This document shows positions 1 to 7,432 of a stretch of 30,024 bases of DNA, piece after piece (the stretch's first letter is position 1; each line of letters begins with the position of its first letter). Position numbers and translations under genes: made by a program. Source of the stretch: Bacteroidota bacterium (GTDB taxonomy: Bacteria; Bacteroidota; Bacteroidia; Flavobacteriales; Flavobacteriaceae); the NCBI GenBank assembly GCA_947483095.1, contig CANKLD010000008.1, positions 1 through 30,024 on the forward strand. Reading direction: 5' to 3'. The notes under the pieces were generated by a model, which had not been told where the DNA came from, made no database searches, and was given only the letters and a program-made list of their open reading frames with translations.

Positions 1-836
1 AACGTTTGTGTTCCAACCACTTGATTTATAGCTGGTCCATTAGTTCTAGTAGTGTTGGTGCGTAATTGATAACTGGATTTCATCCTAGAAATTGCTCCAG
101 TTCCATTCGTATTTGCATAAGCGTAAGCACCATAAATTGGAAACCCATCATATGCAAATCCCAATAATGGAGAATGTTGCGTTGTATTAATAACATACAA
201 ACCATCTGCAGGATACGTAGCACAAATAGTTGATACTACATTTAAGTCTAAATTAAAGGCGCTTGGATTTTGATGATGGTGATAGTTTCCCATTGCAGGG
301 TGTGCTTTTGCACAATCAAAACCTGCACGTTCAGCAGGAATTGCATCTCTATTCCAAGCTTGAGTTGTTCCAGGTCCACCAGCACAAGGAGAAAATCCTG
401 GACCACCGCAAAGTGAATTGGTAGAAGTGCTCCAAGCAACTCCATCTCGGTAATCAAATAGCGCCACACCATTTATAAAAACGCCAATATTTCCACCAGT
501 TGTTGCCGTTTGATTCGCCGTATTTTGAGTAGGTGTTACTGGAAATTTAAATATTTTATTTTGAGCAGTTGCTAAATATGGATTTCCATCTTGAAATGGA
601 CCTGTTATATAAGCAGGAATTCCAGTAGCAGCAACATATACATTGGTCGTGTTATAATTCACGGATTGAACATTGGCTAAGACTGCGTCAACAATAGGGG
701 TAGAATTTCCAGAAACATAATGTCTTCCTGTAATTCCTGTCGTATTTTGTAGCCACTTCGTTATTATTGGATTGGTTTGTGCAAAAACAGAACATCCTAA
801 TAATAGCATTCCTAAAAGAGTAATTTTTTGTTTCAT
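1..836 (-). CDS. YHYH-domain secreted protein, C-terminus cut off by window edge
   Basis: An open frame runs without a stop from an ATG at 836 through the left edge, giving 278 full codons; the C-terminus is missing. The N-terminus (residues 1-20, ending GCSVFAQ) is a Bacteroidota-type signal peptide, so the protein is exported. Residues 183-190 read GNYHHHQN within a block of conserved aromatic and Gly residues (AHPAMGNYHHH, then LLGFAYDGFPIYG at 225-236). This matches the YHYH protein family, whose members carry a central YHYH-like metal-ligand-looking motif and have no established biochemical role. It lies 59 nt downstream of the diheme peroxidase gene on the same strand, and no promoter box is visible in the gap, so co-transcription is plausible. 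A copper or other metal role is inferred from context only. Confidence 0.8.
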   Translation of the reverse strand, partial: MKQKITLLGMLLLGCSVFAQTNPIITKWLQNTTGITGRHYVSGNSTPIVDAVLANVQSVNYNTTNVYVAATGIPAYITGPFQDGNPYLATAQNKIFKFPVTPTQNTANQTATTGGNIGVFINGVALFDYRDGVAWSTSTNSLCGGPGFSPCAGGPGTTQAWNRDAIPAERAGFDCAKAHPAMGNYHHHQNPSAFNLDLNVVSTICATYPADGLYVINTTQHSPLLGFAYDGFPIYGAYAYANTNGTGAISRMKSSYQLRTNTTRTNGPAINQVVGTQT

Positions 837-895
837 AATTTTGATGTTTAAAATTAGACGACTTTATAATTGATATCTTGCACAATAAAGACTAT

Positions 896-1918
896 TTATT
901 CTCCAGGATAGTCAAACCGTTTATCAAACAAAAATTCATTATCGGTTAAAGTTAGTAAAAAAGCTACTAAATCAACTCGTTCATTATCAGTTAAATTCAT
1001 TGATTTTTTAAGCTGTTTTGATACTTTTTTATCGTTTCCAAGTGAATTATAATGTTTGATTACTTCTGATAATTTTTTGAAACGACCGTCGTGCATATAT
1101 GGATTTGTAAATTGGATATTTCGTAAGGTAGGAACTTTAAATTTTAAGTAATCTTCCGATTTTTCTGTGATTCTTTGTCTTCCAATATCGTTTAATGTGG
1201 TGTCTAATTGCAATCCATTTCGCTCGAATTTTTCACTTGTAAATAAGGGCTCATTGTGGCAAGAAGCACAATTGGTTTTGAATAATTTATATCCGTTTTG
1301 CTCTTGATTGGTAAATACAGCTTCTTTTCGCATTACTTTATCGTATTTTGAATTGGAAGAAACAAGCATTAATTCAAATTGAGAAAGTGCTTTCAAAATG
1401 CGTTGTCCTGTTATGGCATTATCACCAAAAGCTGCTGTAAATAAGGATTTGTACTGTTCACTGTTTTGAAGTTTTAAAACAACATTTTTCAGTGTTTCAT
1501 TCATTTCAACAGAACTGGTAATAGGATTTAATGCTTGAACGTCTAAATGATTTACTCCGCCATCCCACATAAAACTCTTTGACCATGCTAAATTCATCAT
1601 GGTCATAGAATTTCGAGTGCCAATTTTTCCATCTATTCCATGACTTAAAGAATGATCAACATGGGTAAATCCTGTTGCTTGTAAATGACAACTTGCGCAA
1701 GATATAGTGGAGTCTTTGGATAAAATAGGATCATAAAATAGTTGTCTTCCCAGTTGAAACCCTTCTTCAGTAAGTGGATTTTTAGAAAAGTCATAATTGG
1801 GCTTTGGCCAACCTTTAGGGATTTGAAAATAAATAGGAGTAGGCTTTAAAAAAGTAAATGCAAGTGAGGAAACTAGGACGCTTCCAATTAATATTATAAA
1901 AGTGTACTTACTTTTCAT
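896..1918 (-). CDS. Diheme cytochrome c peroxidase / MauG-MbnH-like protein
   Basis: This 340-aa periplasmic protein has an N-terminal membrane or signal segment (about 5-24) and two c-type heme sites, CASCH at 74-78 and 217-221. It also has the family's PYMHDGRF block around 273-280, whose Met or Tyr supplies a distal heme ligand in bacterial CcpA and MauG enzymes. The length fits this family. Members either reduce hydrogen peroxide or, as in MauG and MbnH, oxidise residues of a partner protein. Its start overlaps the end of the MbnP-like gene by 11 nt. In characterised systems MbnH acts on MbnP and converts a tryptophan to kynurenine, so the pairing here makes a protein-modifying role more likely than simple peroxide detoxification. 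That role is inferred, not seen. Confidence 0.9.
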   Translation of the reverse strand: MKSKYTFIILIGSVLVSSLAFTFLKPTPIYFQIPKGWPKPNYDFSKNPLTEEGFQLGRQLFYDPILSKDSTISCASCHLQATGFTHVDHSLSHGIDGKIGTRNSMTMMNLAWSKSFMWDGGVNHLDVQALNPITSSVEMNETLKNVVLKLQNSEQYKSLFTAAFGDNAITGQRILKALSQFELMLVSSNSKYDKVMRKEAVFTNQEQNGYKLFKTNCASCHNEPLFTSEKFERNGLQLDTTLNDIGRQRITEKSEDYLKFKVPTLRNIQFTNPYMHDGRFKKLSEVIKHYNSLGNDKKVSKQLKKSMNLTDNERVDLVAFLLTLTDNEFLFDKRFDYPGE

Positions 1919-2615
1919 TTGGCAAAGATTCAGAAATTGTGAACATTAATTTGGCTTTATCTGCTATATCCATTGCTTTTGAGCCTGGAATCATAATACT
2001 ATTTATTTCTGATAATTTTATTTGATTGAACAACTCAGCAAGGTCAACATTAATTTCAAAATTAGAATTTTTAGTTTCTAATTCAATCGTTCTAATTGCA
2101 TAATTTGGTTTTAAATAACCGCCAACGTGAAATTGAAATGCATTATTCCTGGTTTTACAGCTGGAACTTTTTCCTTCAATTTTAAAGTTGATATAACCGC
2201 TTTGCCATGCCCAATACATTCCTTTAGTTGGGTCTAAATCGCCGGATAAAGCCCCGGAAACACTTGCTGTACTATCAATTCCTAAAGAAAATACTACTTT
2301 TTTTATTTCTTTATTTAAATTTTTTGAAATAGAAATTATTTGAGAATTTGGTTCTTCAATATCTATTAAATGGCAACTTTTTTCTTCTGAAATCTGAGAA
2401 TTATCATTAAGAATTAGTTTAATATTAGATACATAAAACCGAAAAGTTTCTATTTGTAATGTATCTTTAGATAATGAGATGTATTTCTTATTTTGTATCA
2501 GAGATTCATTTTTGTATTTAATATTAAATCGCAATAAATTATCTTTTTTTTCTTGTGAATAAATCAATTGAAAAAAAAGAGTTAAAATTATAATATACAG
2601 CAATTTACTTCTCAT
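1908..2615 (-). CDS. MbnP-like periplasmic copper-binding family protein
   Basis: This 235-aa protein has a signal peptide (about 1-20, ending LIYSQ). The body carries the MbnP-family landmarks: an FRFYVSNIKL strand near 58-67, a SGALSGDLDPTKGMYWAWQSGY block at 120-141, and FQFHVGGY at 160-167 with His163. Trp135 and Trp137 are candidates for oxidation by the neighbouring diheme enzyme, as described for MbnP/MbnH and for the related kynurenine-containing copper proteins MopE/CorA. The gene overlaps its upstream neighbour (the sensor-like gene) and its downstream neighbour (the diheme peroxidase) by 11 nt each, which indicates translational coupling. The family call rests on the motif block. 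Binding of copper specifically is an inference from the family. Confidence 0.8.
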   Translation of the reverse strand: MRSKLLYIIILTLFFQLIYSQEKKDNLLRFNIKYKNESLIQNKKYISLSKDTLQIETFRFYVSNIKLILNDNSQISEEKSCHLIDIEEPNSQIISISKNLNKEIKKVVFSLGIDSTASVSGALSGDLDPTKGMYWAWQSGYINFKIEGKSSSCKTRNNAFQFHVGGYLKPNYAIRTIELETKNSNFEINVDLAELFNQIKLSEINSIMIPGSKAMDIADKAKLMFTISESLPNEK

Positions 2616-3318
2616 CTATATCTCTTGGTGGAGGTGGAGGACGGTTTTCATCACCAGGATGTCTCGGACGGTCTTCATTCCAATGAGGTGGAGGTGGAGG
2701 TCTGTTTTCATCTCTTGGACCTCTTGGATGGTTTCCATCTCTTGGAGGCGGAGGTGGTCGATGTTCATCCATTGGCGATGGCGGTAAATTTAAATTTTCT
2801 TTATTTACTTTATTATTTTCATCAAAATCAGGTCTTGGAGGTGGACTAAATTCATGACGAGGTTTTCTATTTTGATTTGAAAATAAATGTCCTAACTCTG
2901 TTGTTAAAGAATTGTATTCTTCAATTTGAGATTTTGTACAAAGGTTTTTTATGTCCTGAAAATGCTTAAAATTGGTTTCTTCAATAATTTTTTGGTTAAC
3001 CAAAATCAGTTTAATTAAGATGTCTTTAATTTTATTACTTACTGAGGGTTGCTTCAATTGAGAATACAATTCAGCTTTTATCTCCCTGTTGTTATTATTT
3101 AATGAATCGATTGTATTTCTATATACATTTATTATTTCTTCATATTTTTTTTCTTGAGTGGCATCAAAATGCAACTTTTCTATAATAATATCTTTTGGTT
3201 TTCTTCGATTGTCATCCCGATTTGGATTAGGTCTTGATAAATAAAGGAAACTAATAATTCCTATATTTAATAGAACAAGACCAATTACGGAATAGGTTAA
3301 TAATTTAATTTTATCCAT
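2605..3318 (-). CDS. Membrane-anchored CnrX/CpxP-like periplasmic metal-sensor candidate with Pro/His-rich tail
   Basis: The 237-aa protein has one N-terminal TM helix (about 7-27). A charged helical domain (about 45-148) follows with the LHFDATQEKKYEEI pattern typical of Spy/CpxP/CnrX-type periplasmic sensors. The last 90 residues are proline-rich, with three copies of a DE(H/N)RPPPPP unit (starting at 184, 203 and 223) and scattered His and acidic residues. It starts 4 nt after the 88-aa one-TM gene and lies two genes after an ECF sigma factor. This order resembles the CnrY/CnrX/CnrH arrangement, in which the X protein senses metal outside and relays it through the Y anti-sigma factor. The Pro/His tail could bind metal or span the periplasm. 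Function is inferred; sequence similarity to CnrX is only at the level of architecture. Confidence 0.6.
   Translation of the reverse strand: MDKIKLLTYSVIGLVLLNIGIISFLYLSRPNPNRDDNRRKPKDIIIEKLHFDATQEKKYEEIINVYRNTIDSLNNNNREIKAELYSQLKQPSVSNKIKDILIKLILVNQKIIEETNFKHFQDIKNLCTKSQIEEYNSLTTELGHLFSNQNRKPRHEFSPPPRPDFDENNKVNKENLNLPPSPMDEHRPPPPPRDGNHPRGPRDENRPPPPPHWNEDRPRHPGDENRPPPPPRDIDEK
2623..2769. repeat. In-frame tandem repeat encoding DE(H/N)RPPPPP units
   Basis: Three imperfect direct copies of a segment encoding DE(H/N)RPPPPP, separated by 10- to 11-residue Arg/Asp/Pro/Gly spacers, lie in the 3' end of the sensor-like gene. The plus strand shows GGTGGAGGTGGAGG-type runs. These GC-richer repeats stand out from the AT-rich surroundings and could vary in copy number between strains. 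Confidence 0.8.
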
Positions 3319-3322
3319 TTTA

Positions 3323-3589
3323 TTAGTATAATTGATTCGTAGTTGAAATAGTAGAAATAACTGTTTCTGTTTGAGTATTTGAAATTGTAGCGCTAGACTT
3401 TAATAACTTTATATTAATTGAAATTAAAAGTGCAAATGTAGCAACAGCAAGAAAAATCCATTTATTAGAAACTTTAGTTTCAAAATTTAATCGATTTTGA
3501 ATTTTATCAAAAAGTAATTTATTAGGTAGAACTTTCACCATACCGTTGGTACTTTCAATTATGTCGAGGGTCCAATTTTCAGTTTTCAT
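3323..3589 (-). CDS. Small one-TM protein, candidate anti-sigma factor (CnrY position)
   Basis: This 88-aa protein has a soluble N-terminal part of about 42 residues, a single TM helix (about 44-62) and a short Thr/Ser-rich tail of about 25 residues. It shows no enzyme motif. It begins 17 nt after the ECF sigma stop and ends 4 nt before the sensor-like gene. Size, topology and position match those of a minimal anti-sigma factor of the CnrY or NccY type, with a cytoplasmic sigma-binding segment and one membrane anchor. I saw no recognisable zinc-binding anti-sigma motif, so the call depends on context and topology. Confidence 0.5.
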   Translation of the reverse strand: MKTENWTLDIIESTNGMVKVLPNKLLFDKIQNRLNFETKVSNKWIFLAVATFALLISINIKLLKSSATISNTQTETVISTISTTNQLY

Positions 3590-3606
3590 AATTATTTAGA
3601 CGTTTA

Positions 3607-4158
3607 TTAATTTAATTTCTTGCGATATTCTTCAAATTTGTTTGAGATTTTTTCTTTTAGGGTAGATTTCGCTCTAAAAACCAATGATTCTACTGATGAA
3701 ATACTCAGTTTCATAATTTCCGAAATTTCTGGATTACTCAATCCATCAACTTTTGAAAGTAGAAAAGCTGTTTTTTGATTCTCACCTAATTCATTTATAA
3801 TTTCGAAAAGTAGTTTGGATTTTTCTTTATTTTCCAATAAAATTCCGGGGTGTTCAAAATTGGAAACATTTTCAATTTCAAATTCGTTTTGGCTCTTTTT
3901 ACCAAATATAAAAAAACGTTTTTGGCTTTTTTTATGTTTGATGAAATCCAAGCACTTATTGATTGTAATTCGGTAGATCCAAGTTTTAAGTGAGGATTTT
4001 TCTTTAAATTTACTTAAAGAATTGTTTATTTGAATAAAGACATCCTGAGTAATTTCTTCTGCATCTTCAATATTTTGAAGGTAATTAAGCGCTAAATTAT
4101 ATACCAATATACTGTATTGATTGTATAATTTTTCGAAGTCTTTATTATCCAATGCCAT
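3607..4158 (-). CDS. ECF-type RNA polymerase sigma-70 factor
   Basis: The 183-aa protein has a sigma region 2 (about 9-80, including DAEEITQDVFIQINNSL and the LKTWIYRITINKCLDF promoter-melting/-10 segment). A region 4 helix-turn-helix follows (about 115-172, with LSNPEISEIMKLSISSVESLVFRAK). There is no region 1 or 3, as expected for extracytoplasmic-function sigma factors. It is the first gene of the minus-strand set that continues through a putative anti-sigma, a sensor-like protein, the MbnP-like protein and the diheme peroxidase. It most likely drives its own operon in response to an envelope signal. No Bacteroidota housekeeping -7 box was found upstream on the minus strand, which would fit self-controlled transcription, but no ECF promoter could be assigned either. 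Confidence 0.92.
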   Translation of the reverse strand: MALDNKDFEKLYNQYSILVYNLALNYLQNIEDAEEITQDVFIQINNSLSKFKEKSSLKTWIYRITINKCLDFIKHKKSQKRFFIFGKKSQNEFEIENVSNFEHPGILLENKEKSKLLFEIINELGENQKTAFLLSKVDGLSNPEISEIMKLSISSVESLVFRAKSTLKEKISNKFEEYRKKLN

Positions 4159-4241
4159 TATGCAATACTAAGAAAATAAATTGTTTAATAATAGTGTGTT
4201 TTGAATTTTGGTTTGCATTTTTTTTAAAAAAGGAATTGTCA

Positions 4242-4249
4242 TATATTTG
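4242..4249 (+). promoter_or_regulatory. Bacteroidota -7 promoter box for the fabG leader
   Basis: TATATTTG is a perfect TAnnTTTG match. A TTTG at 4212-4215 is somewhat far away for a -33 element (26-nt spacer). The predicted start, about 6-8 nt downstream, would place the whole structured leader RNA at the 5' end of the transcript. Confidence 0.6.
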
Positions 4250-4263
4250 ACCTAAATATTTTT

Positions 4264-4328
4264 AGCCCTGATGGAAGGGAAAATCCCGAGCTTTTTAGCG
4301 AGGATTGGAATGACAGCAGGAAATAGCT
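4264..4328 (+). ncRNA. Structured leader RNA upstream of fabG, candidate Flavo-1 motif
   Basis: A compact foldable stretch lies between the promoter box and fabG, ending 21 nt before the start codon. Visible pairings are AGC (4264-4266) with GCT (4326-4328), CCTG (4267-4270) with CAGG (4317-4320), and an internal hairpin ATCC (4283-4286) with GGAT (4302-4305) that contains GCT(TTTT)AGC. The AGCCCTGATGGAAG start and AGCAGGAAATAGCT end look like the conserved ends of the Flavo-1 RNA motif seen by comparative genomics in flavobacteria, whose function is unknown. The family name is from memory of that consensus and is less certain than the fold. Confidence 0.55.
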
Positions 4329-4349
4329 TCAAAAAAAAACATTTTAGAT

Positions 4350-5096
4350 ATGAAATTATTACAAGGAAAAACTGCCATAATTACTGGTGCAAGCCGAGGA
4401 ATTGGTAAAGGAATTGCGGAAATTTTCGCTAAAAATGGTGCAAATATTGCATTTACTTATAGCTCCTCTGTTGAGTCGGCGTTAGCATTAGAAAAAGAAC
4501 TTAATGCAATGGGGGTAAAAGCCAAAGGATATCAATCGGATGCTTCCGATTTTAATGAAGCTCAAGCTTTTGTAGATGCTGTTTTGGAAGATTTTGAAAC
4601 GGTAAACGTTTTGATCAATAATGCTGGAATTACGAAAGACAACCTTTTGATGCGTATGTCTGAAGAGGATTTTGACAAGGTAATTGACGTGAATTTAAAG
4701 TCTGTTTTTAATATGACTAAAGCGATTCAAAAAACCTTTTTGAAACAACGCTCGGGTTCAATAATCAATATGAGTAGCGTGGTAGGGGTTAAAGGAAATG
4801 CAGGTCAAACTAACTATTCTGCCTCAAAAGCGGGTGTAATTGGGTTTTCAAAATCGGTTGCTTTGGAGTTGGGATCACGAAATATTCGTTGTAATGTTAT
4901 TGCTCCTGGATTTATTGAAACTGAAATGACTGCAAAATTAAATGAAGAAGTGGTAAAAGGTTGGAGAGACGGAATTCCTTTGAAACGTGGCGGATCTACT
5001 GAAGATGTTGCCAATGCTTGTTTATTTTTTGCATCCGATATGAGCTCATTTGTAACAGGGCAAGTACTGAATGTTTGCGGGGGAATGCTTACTTAA
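4350..5096 (+). CDS. fabG: 3-oxoacyl-[ACP] reductase FabG (SDR family)
   Basis: This 248-aa short-chain dehydrogenase/reductase reduces 3-oxoacyl-ACP with NADPH in cytosolic fatty-acid elongation. It has TGASRGIG at 12-19 (cofactor loop), NNAG at 90-93, catalytic Ser in the MSSV block (142-143), Tyr156-xxx-Lys160 in NYSASK, and the IAPGFIETEM segment at 184-193. The length is exactly that of FabG, and the C-terminus (FVTGQVLNVCGGM) is the usual FabG ending. The gene stands behind its own promoter box and the structured leader RNA, so leader-based control is possible. Other SDR enzymes share the fold, but similarity to FabG holds along the whole chain. Confidence 0.93.
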   Translation: MKLLQGKTAIITGASRGIGKGIAEIFAKNGANIAFTYSSSVESALALEKELNAMGVKAKGYQSDASDFNEAQAFVDAVLEDFETVNVLINNAGITKDNLLMRMSEEDFDKVIDVNLKSVFNMTKAIQKTFLKQRSGSIINMSSVVGVKGNAGQTNYSASKAGVIGFSKSVALELGSRNIRCNVIAPGFIETEMTAKLNEEVVKGWRDGIPLKRGGSTEDVANACLFFASDMSSFVTGQVLNVCGGMLT

Positions 5097-5110
5097 AAAA
5101 TTATTTTAAA

Positions 5111-5152
5111 TTTTAAATGATGAATTTAAAATTTATAATTCATCATTTAAAA
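5111..5152. repeat. Perfect 16-bp inverted repeat after fabG
   Basis: TTTTAAATGATGAATT (5111-5126) pairs perfectly with 5137-5152 across a 10-nt loop. It is AT-rich and lacks a GC core or a clean T-run, so it is a poor textbook terminator. It might still act as a transcript 3'-end or processing hairpin between fabG and the downstream gene. Confidence 0.7.
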
Positions 5153-5163
5153 CAATTTTAAAA

Positions 5164-7191
5164 ATGACCACAAACACGATTCTATTACTTTTGACTTCGC
5201 TTTTAACAGCGGGTTGTTTGTCGTATTATCAGTATTTTTATAAAGCTAAAATCAAGTCGAAAGCTCATTTTATTTTGGCTTTTTTGCGTTTTATAAGTGT
5301 TTTTTGTGTTTTACTTTTATTAATAAACCCAATAATTTCAAGAAAATCACTTGAGATAATTAAAACTCCATTGGTAATTGCAGTCGATAATTCCAGTTCT
5401 ATTTCCAATTTAAAAGCAACAGAATCCACTATTGAATTATACGAAAAATTGACATCAAATGTTGAGCTTAAGGATAAATTTGACATTCAATCGTATCGCT
5501 TTGATTCTGAATTTCAAAGTTCTGATAAATTTGACTTCAAAGGAAAACAAACCAATATTGATGAAGCTGCAAAGAATATAAAAAGCATCAATAAAAACGT
5601 GTCGTTTCCAACGGTTTTAATTACTGATGGGAATCAAACTTCTGGAAATGATTATGTATATTCATTTGATTCTAACAATAAGGTTTACCCTGTAATTGTT
5701 GGAGATACTACTACTTATTTAGATTTAAGAATAAGCCAATTAAACGCAAATAAATATGCGTTTTCTAAAAATAAATTTCCAGTTGAGTTATTTTTAAATT
5801 ATTCAGGTACTAAAGCAATAACCTCTAATTTTACTATTTCTCAAGGAAATACCGTTTTAAATTCTCAAGTGGTTTCTTTTTCTCCATCAAAGAAATCAGT
5901 TTTGATTTCAGTGTTATTGCCGGCAAATAAAATTGGGTTACAAGTTTATAAGGCGAGTATTACATCAAAAGAAAAAGAAAAAAATACTTATAATAACAAT
6001 TTTAATTTTGCAGTTGAAGTTATTGATCAAAAAACGGAAATCGCCTTAATTGCGTCATTTAATCACCCAGATTTAGGGGCATTAAAAAGATCGATTGAAA
6101 GTAATTCTCAACGTAAAGTAACTACACTTAAACCATTAGAAATAAATGATTTAAGTAAATACAATATTGCAATTTTGTACCAACCAACTATTGAATTTAA
6201 ATCTTTTTTCGATAACAATAAATATTTAGGAACAAACACCTTTATTATTACTGGATCAAAAACGGATTTTAATTTTTTAAACCAACAACAAAAAGATTTT
6301 ATTTTTAAAATGAGTTCGCAATCTGAAGATTATATAGCTCAATATAAAGAAGATTTTAATTTATTTGCTTTAGATGATATTGGGTTTAATCAATTTCCGC
6401 CTTTGGAAAATCCTTTTGGCGTTATAACCACATCTTCAAATGTGAATGTATTATTAGGATCAACAATTCGAAATATAAATTCCAATTCGCCGCTATTATC
6501 TTTTTCTGAAAACCAAGGTAGAAGAAGTGCCTATTTACTAGGTGAAAATAGTTGGAAGTGGCGTTTACAAAGCCATGTAGATACAAAGTCATATGAAAAA
6601 TATGATACATTTATTGATAAAACAATACAATATTTAGCATCAAATGCAAGAAAAAGAGCATTGGTAGTTACTCATGAAGGTTTTTACAACTCAGGCGATG
6701 CAATAGAAATTTCTGCACAATACTTCAATAAAAACTATGAACTTGATGATAAAGCCAATTTAAATATTACTGTTGTAAATAGAAAATCTAAGGCTAAAAA
6801 ATCATATGATTTATTAAAATCCAATTCCGATTACAAAGTTAATTTAGATGGCTTAGAAGCGGGAAAACATGATTTTATGGTTAGAGAGTTAAATTCGAAT
6901 TCTGTTTACAATGGTTCTTTTGAGATATTGGATTTTGATATCGAAAAGCAATTTGTTAATCCTGATTTAGCAAAATTAACTCAATTAGCAAATCAAACTA
7001 AAGGCCAAGTAATATTTCCAGATAAAGTGGATTTATTAATTAAATCACTCTTAGAAAAAGAAGAATATAAATCAGTACAAAAATCTATTATAAAGAAAAT
7101 CCCTTTAATAGATTGGATTTGGCTGTTAATTATATTAATAATTTCTCTTGCTTCAGAATGGTTTCTTAGAAAATACAACGGAATGTTGTAA
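5164..7191 (+). CDS. VWA-domain membrane protein of unknown function
   Basis: The 675-aa protein has two N-terminal TM segments (about 4-21 and 36-58). A von Willebrand A-like domain follows, with the MIDAS residues DNSSS at 75-79 (Asp75, Ser77, Ser79), a Thr near 130, and TDGNQTSG at 154-161. After a long beta-rich extracytoplasmic region (about 190-620) comes a C-terminal TM helix (about 648-668) and a short basic tail. This architecture is common in Bacteroidota and resembles BatA/BatB-type or larger VWA membrane proteins, in which the metal site mediates protein contacts. It lies 67 nt after fabG on the same strand, with a hairpin between them, but no functional link to fatty-acid synthesis is evident. 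The specific role is unknown. Confidence 0.75.
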   Translation: MTTNTILLLLTSLLTAGCLSYYQYFYKAKIKSKAHFILAFLRFISVFCVLLLLINPIISRKSLEIIKTPLVIAVDNSSSISNLKATESTIELYEKLTSNVELKDKFDIQSYRFDSEFQSSDKFDFKGKQTNIDEAAKNIKSINKNVSFPTVLITDGNQTSGNDYVYSFDSNNKVYPVIVGDTTTYLDLRISQLNANKYAFSKNKFPVELFLNYSGTKAITSNFTISQGNTVLNSQVVSFSPSKKSVLISVLLPANKIGLQVYKASITSKEKEKNTYNNNFNFAVEVIDQKTEIALIASFNHPDLGALKRSIESNSQRKVTTLKPLEINDLSKYNIAILYQPTIEFKSFFDNNKYLGTNTFIITGSKTDFNFLNQQQKDFIFKMSSQSEDYIAQYKEDFNLFALDDIGFNQFPPLENPFGVITTSSNVNVLLGSTIRNINSNSPLLSFSENQGRRSAYLLGENSWKWRLQSHVDTKSYEKYDTFIDKTIQYLASNARKRALVVTHEGFYNSGDAIEISAQYFNKNYELDDKANLNITVVNRKSKAKKSYDLLKSNSDYKVNLDGLEAGKHDFMVRELNSNSVYNGSFEILDFDIEKQFVNPDLAKLTQLANQTKGQVIFPDKVDLLIKSLLEKEEYKSVQKSIIKKIPLIDWIWLLIILIISLASEWFLRKYNGML

Positions 7192-7402
7192 ATTACTTTT
7201 GAAAATTATTTCGATCTGAAATATCTTATTATAACCATACTAGTTTTATTGATTTAAGTACTGATTTCGTTTTCTATTTTAACGATATTCTAATATATGT
7301 AATTTAAAATGAAGCTTGTAGTTTCTTATTAAAATAAAGTAATTTTAATAATTATTGTATGTAAATAATATTTAGTTTAAGAAAAATATCACTTAAATAA
7401 GT

Positions 7403-7410
7403 TAATTTTG
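7403..7410 (+). promoter_or_regulatory. -7 promoter box for the ferritin-like/VIT gene
   Basis: TAATTTTG is a perfect TAnnTTTG match 22 nt before the start codon. No good TTTG -33 element is visible at the usual distance. The rest of the 241-nt intergenic region (7192-7432) is AT-rich with no other recognisable element. Confidence 0.5.
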
Positions 7411-7432
7411 TAAAATAAACAATGCAATCAAA

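Noticed and set aside
248..885. Two minus-strand frames (248-472 and 688-885) in the first 900 nt
   Set aside because: They lie in other frames of the YHYH gene, which is open from 836 to the window edge and has a signal peptide and family motifs.
2625..2849. Plus-strand open frame of 74 codons antisense to the sensor-like gene
   Set aside because: It is rich in Val/Glu/His only because it reads the opposite strand of the Pro-rich repeat; no ribosome-binding signal, and the minus-strand gene explains the region.
4350..5096. fabG as part of the type III PKS cluster
   Set aside because: It lies more than 20 kb away on the other strand with its own promoter and leader, and is probably the housekeeping reductase.
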